Positions 9,144-16,876 of a stretch of DNA of 64,000 bases are shown piece by piece; position 1 is the first letter of the stretch; each line of letters opens with the position of its first letter. The notes under the pieces were generated by a model. That model saw only the letters and a list, made by a program, of their open reading frames with translations, was not told where the DNA came from and did no database searches. A program made the translations under genes and the position numbers. The DNA is from Methanobacteriota archaeon (lineage in GTDB: Archaea; Halobacteriota; Methanosarcinia; Methanotrichales; Methanotrichaceae), in NCBI GenBank assembly GCA_029553285.1, contig JAKPCO010000073.1, positions 1-64,000 of the forward strand. The letters run 5' to 3'.

Positions 9144-10118
9144 TTGGAGATACTCTGGCTTTCAGAAGATGACGTGAGATCTGTTCTGACCATGGAGGAG
9201 GCCATCCCGGCGGTGGAATCTGCATTCGCAGAGCACAGCCTGGGGAACGTTCAGATGCCGCCGAAGTCGTATCTCTACTACGAGCATGGAGATCTCAGAA
9301 CGATGCCTGCATACATCAAAAAGCTCGAAGCGACAGGGGTCAAGATCGTCAACTCTCACCCGTGGAACCCGGAAAGAGGGATGCCCTCGGTGATGGCCGT
9401 GGTCATACTGAACTCTGTCGAGACCGGGGCACCACTGGCACTGATGGGCGGCACATATCTCACAGCGGTGCGCACAGGTGCCGCAGGCGGGATCGCGGCG
9501 AAGCACCTCGCGCGCAGAGAGTCGAGCGCTGTGGGCATCATCGGCGCTGGAGCGCAGGCGAGGACCCAGATCATGGCCCTCTCAAAGCTCTTCGATCTTG
9601 AGGTTGTGAGGGTCATGGATAAGAGCCAGGAGCGGGCGAGGGCATTCGTCTCAGATGTGAGGGGGTTTCTGGGATGCGATTGCGTTCCCGTGAGAGATGG
9701 AAGGGACGCATGTGACTGCGATATACTTGTCACCGCCACCCCCTCAAGGGCGCCTGTTGTTCTCTCGGACTGGGTGAGGGACGGAACACACATCAACGCG
9801 ATCGGCGCTGACGCTCCTGGAAAGCAGGAACTTGATCCAAAATTGCTGAAACGCGCCAGGGTGGTCGTCGATGACCTCTCTCAGGCTATCCACTCAGGAG
9901 AGGTGAACGTCCCGATATCCAGGGGAGAGTACAGCAGCGATGAGATACACGCCCAGCTGGGGGAGATCGTTGCCGGGAAGATGCCAGGGCGGGAGAGCGA
10001 AAGGGAGATAACGATCTTCGACTCCACAGGCCTGGCCATCCAGGATATCGCAGTGGCAAGCCTGGTTTACAGGAAGGCGAGAGAGCTCGATATCGGTACC
10101 GTGCTGGAGTTCATATGA
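9144..10118 (+). CDS. ornithine cyclodeaminase/mu-crystallin family, probable alanine dehydrogenase
   Basis: The protein is about 324 residues with a central NAD-binding motif (GIIGAGAQARTQ) and the family signatures MPPKSYLYYEHGDLRTMPAYI and VKIVNSHPWNPERGMPSVMAVV. Archaeal members have been shown to be alanine dehydrogenases; ornithine cyclodeaminase is the alternative. The frame is open far upstream into the divergent gene, so the start is inferred: TTG 9144 (LEILWLSEDDV) fits family N-termini, with TTG 9138 and GTG 9135 as alternatives. It is followed by DUF1638 and thioredoxin genes on the same strand, with a 54-nt gap to the first. Confidence 0.82.
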   Translation: MEILWLSEDDVRSVLTMEEAIPAVESAFAEHSLGNVQMPPKSYLYYEHGDLRTMPAYIKKLEATGVKIVNSHPWNPERGMPSVMAVVILNSVETGAPLALMGGTYLTAVRTGAAGGIAAKHLARRESSAVGIIGAGAQARTQIMALSKLFDLEVVRVMDKSQERARAFVSDVRGFLGCDCVPVRDGRDACDCDILVTATPSRAPVVLSDWVRDGTHINAIGADAPGKQELDPKLLKRARVVVDDLSQAIHSGEVNVPISRGEYSSDEIHAQLGEIVAGKMPGRESEREITIFDSTGLAIQDIAVASLVYRKARELDIGTVLEFI

Positions 10119-10172
10119 GCTGTGAAACTGTCAGCCCTTCATGTGGAAGTTTCTGACATCCCAGGAGGTTCT

Positions 10173-10763
10173 ATGAGCACAGCTGAGTATTCCATGGTCG
10201 CATGTGGCGTCTTCAGAAAAGAGATCGAGAGGATCTCGGGAGAGCTGGACTTCTCATTTGATCCCGTTTATCTGGATCCAGGTCTGCACGTGGATTTTGA
10301 TGAGCTGGCGCTAAGGCTGAGAGAGGTGCTGGAGTCCTGTAAGGATGACAGGATCATTGTGGTATACGGCGCCTGCCACCCAAAGATGAACGACCTTCTG
10401 AGAGGATTCAGAGCCGAGCTTATAGACTGCCAGAACTGCATAGACGCGTTCATAACAAGGCGTGAGGTTGAGAGGATCGCATCAGAGGGGCTGTACTTCT
10501 ATCTCACTCCAGGATGGGTCGATTGCTGGCGCGAGATATTCCGGCGTCTCGGCTGGGGCATGGAGGAGGCCCGCCTGGAGATGGGATCATTCAAAGGCGT
10601 GATATTCATCGACACGCTCGGAAATGCAGACGCCTACGAGAAAGATCTTCTGGAGTTCATGGACTTCACGCTCCTCCAGTACAGCATAATCCCCGGAAAG
10701 CTTGATCACTTCAGATCGCTCATATCTGATGCGGCGAAGAGGCTGGAGGTTCGTTATGGATGA
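10173..10763 (+). CDS. DUF1638 family protein
   Basis: The protein is 196 residues. I chose ATG 10173 because a strong AGGAGG site (CCCAGGAGGTTCT) precedes it; an upstream in-frame GTG 10122 lacks one. Recognisable DUF1638 features are MVACGVFRKEIE, IIVVYGACHPKM, the CQNCIDAF cysteine pair and a late FIDTLGN segment. The family is common in methanogens and its function is not established. Conserved cysteines and the downstream thioredoxin suggest a redox or metal-handling role, which is inference. It overlaps the start of the thioredoxin gene by 8 bases. Confidence 0.82.
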   Translation: MSTAEYSMVACGVFRKEIERISGELDFSFDPVYLDPGLHVDFDELALRLREVLESCKDDRIIVVYGACHPKMNDLLRGFRAELIDCQNCIDAFITRREVERIASEGLYFYLTPGWVDCWREIFRRLGWGMEEARLEMGSFKGVIFIDTLGNADAYEKDLLEFMDFTLLQYSIIPGKLDHFRSLISDAAKRLEVRYG

Positions 10764-11172
10764 GCTGGATGAGATAAGGAGAAAGAAGCTCGAGGAGCTG
10801 AAGCGCGAGCTGGCCGCGAGGTCGCAGGGTATGCCCACAATAGAATACCCGGACAGGCCGGTTCTGGTGACCGACAGCAGCATCGATGCTGGAATAAAGC
10901 AGTATCCTGTATTCGTGGTCGACTGCTGGGCGGAGTGGTGCGGGCCGTGCAGGGCCATCGCGCCTGTGATAGATGAGATGGCGCGCGAGCTGAAGGGGCA
11001 TGTGGTCTTCGGAAAGCTGAATGTGGATCAGAACCCGCTCACATCGAGAAAGTACGGCATCACCGCGATACCCACGCTCCTGGTCTTCAGGAACGGCAGG
11101 CTTGTCGACAGGCTTGTGGGGGCGTATCCGAAGCAGATCCTGATGAGCAGGATCAAGAAACATCTGGATTAG
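10756..11172 (+). CDS. thioredoxin with charged N-terminal helix
   Basis: This 138-residue thioredoxin has the active site WCGPC (WAEWCGPCRAIAP) and the cis-proline strand (AIPTLLVF). The start is ATG 10756, with a GGAGG site inside the end of DUF1638, so the two genes are probably co-translated. About 35 residues before the thioredoxin fold form a highly charged helix (DELDEIRRKKLEELKRELAAR) not present in standard thioredoxins. It should reduce disulfides in the cytoplasm; the helix may target a partner. Family assignment is sure, and the special role of the extension is unknown. Confidence 0.93.
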   Translation: MDELDEIRRKKLEELKRELAARSQGMPTIEYPDRPVLVTDSSIDAGIKQYPVFVVDCWAEWCGPCRAIAPVIDEMARELKGHVVFGKLNVDQNPLTSRKYGITAIPTLLVFRNGRLVDRLVGAYPKQILMSRIKKHLD

Positions 11173-11205
11173 ATCGCATCGAGCACGTTAGAGAAGAGCC
11201 TGGAA

Positions 11206-11323
11206 TGCTGTGTTGGATAAGTCCTGAAAATCAGTAAGCAGAAGACAATTCCAGGAATGGATGGGGAACAGACCGGAATCGACATCTAGAGACGAAAATA
11301 TAGAAAAGTTATCCAACACAGCA
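11206..11323. repeat. MITE-C, single copy with 15-bp perfect ends and 8-bp target duplication
   Basis: The element has perfect terminal inverted repeats TGCTGTGTTGGATAA / TTATCCAACACAGCA. It is flanked by GCCTGGAA on both sides (11198-11205 and 11324-11331). The 118-bp length leaves no room for a transposase, and no ORF is seen inside. No second copy was found in this window. Confidence 0.9.
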
Positions 11324-11331
11324 GCCTGGAA

Positions 11332-11571
11332 AAGAACGCATCAGAGTGATATCAATTCACGTACGCGCCAGGAGAGCAGAGATCCGGCGATCGATCAGAT
11401 CACCCCATTTCCTGAAGGGGGTCTCTGCACCCCTGCCCCACAGGAGTTTGAATGCCTTCAGCGATGCGAGTTGCCGAAAACCGCATGAGTGAAGGCATGC
11501 CAGAGAATGATGGCTTTGATGTGCTCTCAGCTCCCATAAGTGATCTGACACTGGAGGTTGACCCTCCATGT
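11332..11571. other. intergenic region, nothing recognised
   Basis: This stretch lies between the C and A elements. A 75-codon plus-strand frame across it has unlikely composition and no ribosome binding site. I see no gene, RNA or clear repeat. Confidence 0.4.
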
Positions 11572-11579
11572 CGTGCTTT

Positions 11580-11670
11580 GGATCTGTCCGAATAAGAGTT
11601 CTGGAGCCAGATATTCGAGGCTTGAGGATGCTGATTGTTATGAGCACTTCTTCCTTATTCGGACACCTCT
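11580..11670 (+). repeat. MITE-A, full copy with near-perfect target duplication
   Basis: This 91-bp element begins GGATCTGTCCGAATAAG and ends CTTATTCGGACACCTCT. It is almost identical in reverse complement to the copy at 54684-54774. The flanks are CGTGCTTT (11572-11579) and TGTGCTTT (11671-11678), seven of eight bases the same, which supports an 8-bp target duplication. Confidence 0.92.
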
Positions 11671-11722
11671 TGTGCTTTCACGGTAAAGCTTAAATGGATG
11701 ATGTGGATACGGATATGAGCGG

Positions 11723-11806
11723 GCCGCCATAACTCAGCTGGTAGAGTGTCTGGCTGTTAATCCGGCAGATACCAGAATGTCACAGGTTCGAGCCCTGTTG
11801 GCGGCG
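11723..11806 (+). tRNA. tRNA-Asn (GUU) with 11-nt insert at the canonical intron site
   Basis: The acceptor stem is GCCGCCA/TGGCGGC, the D arm ACTC/GAGT, and the T arm ACAGG-TTCGAGC-CCTGT. The anticodon stem TCTGG/CCAGA encloses 18 nt that start CTGTTA, where GTT is the anticodon. A normal loop has 7 nt, so 11 nt are extra, placed after position 37 or 38 where archaeal introns usually lie. CCA is not encoded. An uninterrupted stem next to the anticodon could not be built without the intron. Confidence 0.85.
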
Positions 11807-11823
11807 CTACTGCCAATTATTTT

Positions 11824-11880
11824 CGCTCTTATGTCTTTGGCAACTTGTGGGTCGTCAGTGTGGTTGCTGAACACACTTAT
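11824..11880 (-). repeat. MITE-B copy 3, half element
   Basis: The segment begins CGCTCTTATGTCTTTGGCAACTTG and matches the reverse complement of the right half of copy 1 for about 55 nt, then diverges. Only one end is present. It lies between tRNA-Asn and the 3' end of the metallopeptidase gene. Confidence 0.75.
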
Positions 11881-12371
11881 GTCTGCGCTCTCTTTCTCCT
11901 GCACATATCCATCGCCATCAGGAATCCGCGAGCCCTCTCAGCCAGCGGATACCTGTTCACCAGCGACCTGAAACGCGGCCCGTGGTTCGGCTCGATCATG
12001 TGTGCGAGCTCGTGCACGATCACGTAATCCTCCACCCAGACCGGCATGCTCCTGAGCCGGGAGCTTATCCTTATCGTGCCATCAGACGGTGTGCAGGATC
12101 CATATCGCTTCTCCATTCTATCTGAGTACGAGATGCTCTTCCAGGAGACAGCACCTCCGAGGTATTTCATGTTGAGCTGCGTGGCCCTTTGCTCCAGATG
12201 GGAGTCGTCTCTCGATCTCCTCCTCTCCACCCTGCTCCTGAACCTGGCGATATGCGCGTCGAGATCTTTATCAGAGATATCAGCCGGGGCCAGGACCTCC
12301 ATCCTGTCCCCCTTGAGCCTTATCTCAATCGTCTTCTGCCTGCGTTTTGAGCGCCTGATCTCAACATCCAA
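11877..12371 (-). CDS. YgjP-like zinc metallopeptidase (DUF45)
   Basis: The protein has a C-terminal zinc-binding motif VIVHELAHMIEPNHGPRF, where HELAH supplies two histidines and NHG the third, and the DUF45 signature SYSDRMEKRYGSCTPSDGTIRIS. This is the YgjP/SprT-like gluzincin type. TTG 12371 (LDVEIRRSKRRQKTIEIRL) with GGGGTGG upstream is my preferred start, giving about 164 residues; ATG 12413 adds 14 residues that do not look conserved. The substrate is unknown. The 3' end touches a half MITE-B, which may have supplied the last codons. Confidence 0.85.
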   Translation of the reverse strand: MDVEIRRSKRRQKTIEIRLKGDRMEVLAPADISDKDLDAHIARFRSRVERRRSRDDSHLEQRATQLNMKYLGGAVSWKSISYSDRMEKRYGSCTPSDGTIRISSRLRSMPVWVEDYVIVHELAHMIEPNHGPRFRSLVNRYPLAERARGFLMAMDMCRRKRAQT

Positions 12372-12413
12372 GATCGACCACCCCTTTTGGGATTGCGGGC
12401 TGCGAACTCGCAT

Positions 12414-12943
12414 TTTCTTGATGATTCATAGAACCACTCTTAGATGTAGCGGAAACCCTTCAGGCGGGAGGAGTGTGTCCACACATGAGATTTACGTTCT
12501 TGCACGCACAACATTCTTTCATATGCCCTCCGACCTGTAATCATACCGAAGAAACGGTTTCCAGGCGTAGCTGTTCTTTCCATCGTACAGGATCCCTCCC
12601 TCCTGTAAGACACTCCATTCGGGAGAAACGTTTTCTAGGGAAATGACAAGAGGTATCGGTGCAGAGAGCTACCAAAGCAGCTGCTGTATCTGGGTATAGC
12701 AGATACAGCGCTGAATCTGCGGCGATGCGGATACTGAAACCGCATTTGAGGCCAGGTGCTCTTGGATCGTTGCTCTCCGGAGCTCGGTCCTGCTGATGTC
12801 AGCGGGCCTGTCGTCTCAGATACATGGAGGCCTCAGGTGGCACCAGGGAAAGGCTCCGGTCTTCAGGCCGGAGCAGCTGACGCGGGATCCCTTCAGGCAT
12901 ATGTGTGGCAGCTTCATATACCTAAAATGCTCAGCTAGGAGTT
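12414..12943. other. 530-bp intergenic region with a GC hairpin
   Basis: No gene is recognised. Hairpin GCTCCGG-TCTTCAGG-CCGGAGC lies at 12853-12874, and a CCCTTCAGGCGGGAGG string lies near 12448. Both recall the ends of IS200/IS605-type elements, but no transposase is present. A TATA-like CATATACC lies about 24 nt before the next gene. Confidence 0.4.
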
Positions 12944-13804
12944 ATGATCCACAGGGGCATGAGAACTAAAGGCGGCACGATGCCGCTTGAGACGCAGGAG
13001 AAGGTTGATGTTCTTCTCGATGAGTTCGTCAGCTTCGTCAACGAGATCTCAGATTCAAGACATCTGCAGCGCGGGATTGCGCGATCGTCCCTTCCGTGCA
13101 GCATCGTGGTTGTTCTGGACCGCAGCAAGCTTCTTGTCATCGCGCAGTTCAGGCCGAGCAACCTCTCGTCGATGTACATCTCAGCAGAGCACCTCGAGCT
13201 TGCTGCAGACCAGGCTCTGTCCAAGGCGAGCTGGGAGTTCGGCTTCGAGGACCCCTTCCTGCTGCAGTTCCCTGCGGATCTGCTTGATATGCCAGCTGCG
13301 GATCGCGCAGATGTCCTCAGAAAGATGGCCGAAGAGCATGTCGATTCCGAGTTCCTCCGCTTCATGGGCATGCTCAGCATGCTCAGACTGAGGCCTGCCT
13401 TCGGACCAGCGCCGTACGTCCTGGAGAACAGCTGCGCGGTTCTCTCCCCTGAAGGAGGGCAGAAGGTATACGATGAGGTCGCGGAGGCCCTCGATAATCT
13501 CAGAGTTGAGCCGATCATGCTCAGAGGCATAACAGGGACAGATATCTCTCTGAGGCAGGCATGGCGTGCTATCTGCAGTTCAAGACTGGTCGTCGCAGAT
13601 CTCACAGATAGAGACGCTGATGTCATGTACGGCCTGGGGATAGCACATGCAGTCGGTAAACCCGCTCTGATAATCCACACTGAGGGAGAGCGTGTGGCAT
13701 TCCCCGGACACACGCTCCCGTACAGCCCATCTGACATGCGATCGATGAGGACAAATCTCGAGAAGGCGCTTAATGATCTTCTTGGGCCGATCCTCAACCT
13801 GTAA
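12944..13804 (+). CDS. unknown protein with C-terminal nucleotide-hydrolase-like (TIR/deoxyribosyltransferase-like) domain
   Basis: The protein is 286 residues. ATG 12944 has AGGAG just upstream and a TATA-like box at the right distance; ATG 12980 (MPLETQEKVD) is an alternative. The N-terminal two-thirds is not recognised. The C-terminal part (VVADLTDRDADVMYGLGIAHAVGKPALIIHTEG) follows the pattern of nucleoside 2-deoxyribosyltransferase-like and TIR-like folds, where a strand ending in D/E is followed by a YELG-type helix and a GKPxI strand. The usual catalytic glutamate of YELG is replaced by G (MYGLG), so catalysis is doubtful. It is a lone gene between two intergenic regions, with unknown function. 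Confidence 0.75.
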   Translation: MIHRGMRTKGGTMPLETQEKVDVLLDEFVSFVNEISDSRHLQRGIARSSLPCSIVVVLDRSKLLVIAQFRPSNLSSMYISAEHLELAADQALSKASWEFGFEDPFLLQFPADLLDMPAADRADVLRKMAEEHVDSEFLRFMGMLSMLRLRPAFGPAPYVLENSCAVLSPEGGQKVYDEVAEALDNLRVEPIMLRGITGTDISLRQAWRAICSSRLVVADLTDRDADVMYGLGIAHAVGKPALIIHTEGERVAFPGHTLPYSPSDMRSMRTNLEKALNDLLGPILNL

Positions 13805-13834
13805 AAGGATCCGGGGAGCTATACATCATATAGA

Positions 13835-13843
13835 GTTATATAC
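13835..13843 (+). promoter_or_regulatory. TATA-like box for inositol-phosphate synthase gene
   Basis: GTTATATAC lies about 70 nt before TTG 13912. This predicts a short leader of about 45 nt that contains the GGAGG ribosome binding site. Confidence 0.5.
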
Positions 13844-13911
13844 GTCTACCTAAATAGCGTGAACCGGTCTCAGAGTTCCAGCTTCCAGGGATTCCAGGAG
13901 GGGAATAGGTA

Positions 13912-15021
13912 TTGAAAAAGATTAGATTGGCAGTAGCAGGGGTGGGCAACTGCGCGAGCTCTCTGATCCAGGGCATTGAGTATTACAAAAACAGGAGCGC
14001 AGAGGAGTGCGTCGGCCTCATGCACTACGACATCTGCGGTTACAGGCCGGGAGATATAGATGTTGTGGCAGCTTTTGATATCGATGCCAGGAAGGTGGGT
14101 CGTGATATCAGCGAGGCCATATTTGCCAGGCCGAACTGCACCAAGGTATTCTATCCGGATGTCCCGTACAAGGGTGTCGAGGTCAGGATGGGCCCTGTGC
14201 TCGATGGCGTGGCGCCGCACATGATGGAATACCCGGAGGAGAGCACGTTCGTCGTATCTGATCAGCCACCGTGTGATGTCCGAAGGGAGCTTGAGGAGAG
14301 CGGCGCTGAGATACTGATAAACTACATGCCGGTGGGATCTGAGAGAGCCACAAGGTTTTATGCGCAGGCTGCCCTGGACGCTGGCGTGGCCTTCATCAAC
14401 TGCATGCCCGTGTTCATAGCATCCGACAGGGAATGGGCGATGAGGTTCCAGGAGAGGGGCATCCCCGTGGTCGGAGACGACATAAAATCGCAGATCGGTG
14501 CTACAATAGTCCACAGGACGCTGGCAAAGCTCTTCGTGGATCGCGGCTGCCGGCTCGACAGGACCTATCAGCTCAACGTCGGCGGAAACACAGACTTCCT
14601 GAACATGCTCAGCAGGGATCGGCTGAGATCGAAGAAGATATCCAAGACGGAGGCTGTTCAGTCTGTTCTGGATGCGCCTCTTGATCCGGAGAACATACAC
14701 ATAGGGCCGTGTGATTACATACCATGGCAGAAGGACAACAAGGTCTGCTTCCTGCGGATGGAGGGGAGGATCTTCGTGGACGTTCCCATAAATCTGGAGC
14801 TCAGGCTGTCCGTAGAGGATTCGCCCAACAGCGCAGGCTGCACAATTGATGCGATAAGGGTATGCAAGCTTGCGATCGAGAGAGGAATCGGTGGGCCCCT
14901 TCTGGAGATCTCATCATACACAATGAAGCACCCCCCTGTCCAGTACCCGGATGAGGTGGCCAGAGAGCTCGTGGAGAGGTTCATAGCAGAGTCGAAGAGC
15001 GTGATCGAAGCAAAAGTTTAG
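13912..15021 (+). CDS. inositol-3-phosphate synthase
   Basis: The 369-residue protein has the N-terminal Rossmann motif VAGVGNCASSLIQGIEYY, the DIDARKVG segment, NCMPVFIAS and the inositol-synthase core GDDIKSQIGATIVHRTL, followed by LNVGGNTDF. The enzyme converts glucose 6-phosphate to inositol 1-phosphate (numbered 3-phosphate in L-nomenclature) using NAD. In archaea the product feeds inositol phospholipids and compatible solutes. Translation starts at TTG 13912, supported by AGGAGGGG about 10 nt upstream and immediate homology (KKIRLAVAG). The gene stands alone with its own promoter. Confidence 0.95.
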   Translation: MKKIRLAVAGVGNCASSLIQGIEYYKNRSAEECVGLMHYDICGYRPGDIDVVAAFDIDARKVGRDISEAIFARPNCTKVFYPDVPYKGVEVRMGPVLDGVAPHMMEYPEESTFVVSDQPPCDVRRELEESGAEILINYMPVGSERATRFYAQAALDAGVAFINCMPVFIASDREWAMRFQERGIPVVGDDIKSQIGATIVHRTLAKLFVDRGCRLDRTYQLNVGGNTDFLNMLSRDRLRSKKISKTEAVQSVLDAPLDPENIHIGPCDYIPWQKDNKVCFLRMEGRIFVDVPINLELRLSVEDSPNSAGCTIDAIRVCKLAIERGIGGPLLEISSYTMKHPPVQYPDEVARELVERFIAESKSVIEAKV

Positions 15022-15107
15022 CATTTCATGCTGTGCCATTCCCCGGCCTGGAAAGTGTAACACAGCTGTACTTTTGGATGATTGCGATCAGGGCGGGTTA
15101 TCTAAGT

Positions 15108-15239
15108 CGCTCTTATCTGTCTGATAACTTGCCTGTAGATGCACCGGTCTCGCTATCTGCTCCGGGGGTGAATCTCGTTCGCCACGAACGCATAGCAGGA
15201 CCCGTGCCTCTCCTGCAGGCCATCGGATGGATAAGAGCG
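15108..15239 (+). repeat. MITE-B copy 4, both ends of the same type
   Basis: The element begins CGCTCTTATCTGTCTGATAAC and ends GGATGGATAAGAGCG. Its right half reads, in reverse complement, like the left half of other copies (including GGCACGGGTCCTGCTATGC), so it is nearly palindromic over its whole length. No 8-bp target duplication is seen. It lies 49 nt upstream of the DUF211 gene. Confidence 0.85.
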
Positions 15240-15287
15240 TGCAACTTTTTAATGTATACGACTTAATACCAGAGTTCTGGAGGTATT

Positions 15288-15865
<578 letters not shown>

Positions 15866-16021
15866 TCAGCATCCACTTAAGCTTTTGGGCGGTCCACTCA
15901 TCGCTATCCATTGCGATGACCCTTCCAGTGTCTCTCGATTACAGGATGCAATCCCTAAACGATGTCTGGCTCTTTTGTTGTGAGACGGAGATCGCAGTCA
16001 TTCACTTGCAGTGACATGCAT

Positions 16022-16029
16022 CTTTATAG
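16022..16029 (+). promoter_or_regulatory. TATA-like box for the small membrane protein gene
   Basis: CTTTATAG is centred about 26 nt before ATG 16052, consistent with a leaderless transcript. Confidence 0.45.
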
Positions 16030-16051
16030 TGGTGGTTGTATACACCATGCC

Positions 16052-16252
16052 ATGGAGATGTGGAAGATCCTGCTGATATGTCTCCTGATGCTGCCTGCAT
16101 TCTTTGCCCTGAACTACCTGGTGGTTGTCTACATGGCCAGAAGCAGGAGAGAGAGGGAGATGAGAGTTGAGAGGTTTGTGGGCGATTCCGTGGGCAGGGA
16201 CTACAGAGCTCACAGATTCGTCACAAAAAGGTACAGGCCGAGGAGGAGATGA
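16052..16252 (+). CDS. small single-helix membrane protein with basic tail
   Basis: The protein is about 66 residues with one N-terminal membrane helix (ILLICLLMLPAFFALNYLVVVYMA) followed by a very basic cytoplasmic tail (RSRREREMRVERF, RFVTKRYRPRRR). I do not recognise the family. ATG 16052 is chosen from promoter spacing; the frame is open further upstream but that part is not credible. By charge rule the tail should be cytoplasmic, where it could contact RNA, ribosomes or acidic lipids, which is speculation. Confidence 0.6.
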   Translation: MEMWKILLICLLMLPAFFALNYLVVVYMARSRREREMRVERFVGDSVGRDYRAHRFVTKRYRPRRR

Positions 16253-16390
16253 GCTTACTGGAGGGCAGTGGTCTCGAACTGACCTGCTGGCCTGTAAAAT
16301 CGGCGTTCACTGAGTATTAACCACATGAATCCCGAGGGCCAACATGCTCTTGGTATCAGGTGAGAGACCAGCAGACTGCAGAATATTTGA

Positions 16391-16822
16391 ATGAATGCAG
16401 ATATGAGGGGGTTTCAGATCATGACCAGCATCAAGAATGCGCCGAGAACCGCGACCACGATCAAGGTGAGATCGAAGCCTGAGTACATGATAAGCAGATC
16501 CAGGGATCCGTATCACGAGCTGATGCTGCGTTTATTCAAGGATGAGACGACCGCGATGAGGGGCAGGAGGTTCCTGGGCATCATCGAGGAGAGGATGCGT
16601 GAGGGGAATCCACTGAGAACAAACGAGTGGGAGAGCATGATCAAGGAGCTTGGAATAAGCAGGTCTGCATTTTATGCCATGAGGAACAAGCTTCTGGGTG
16701 CAGGCCTGATCTCCATAAGAGGAGGCGAGTACAGGCTCTCAGGAGCGTTCAGCAAGGATCTTGTTGACATGGCGAGATGGTGGTGGACCGCTGTTCTCGG
16801 AAACAGCCTGGAGAACCTCTAG
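16391..16822 (+). CDS. winged-helix-like small regulator, unknown
   Basis: The protein is 143 residues; ATG 16391 is the first start and ATG 16421 is an alternative. The N-terminus is basic and disordered (TTIKVRSKPEYMISRSRD). The centre reads as a winged helix: LRTNEWESMIKELGISRSAFYAMRNKLLGAGLISIRGGEYRLSG has the helix-turn-helix and a beta wing. The C-terminus ends with a Trp-rich helix (MARWWWTAVLG). It is probably a DNA-binding regulator; the target is unknown. Confidence 0.68.
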   Translation: MNADMRGFQIMTSIKNAPRTATTIKVRSKPEYMISRSRDPYHELMLRLFKDETTAMRGRRFLGIIEERMREGNPLRTNEWESMIKELGISRSAFYAMRNKLLGAGLISIRGGEYRLSGAFSKDLVDMARWWWTAVLGNSLENL

Positions 16823-16876
16823 CCCAGGATAAAGGTTAAATTATCACGTGCGATCCTACCATCGGAGGATTTTGGC

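Noticed and set aside
11261-11488. 75-codon plus-strand frame after the thioredoxin gene
   Set aside because: It runs through the MITE-C element and has disordered composition with no start signals.
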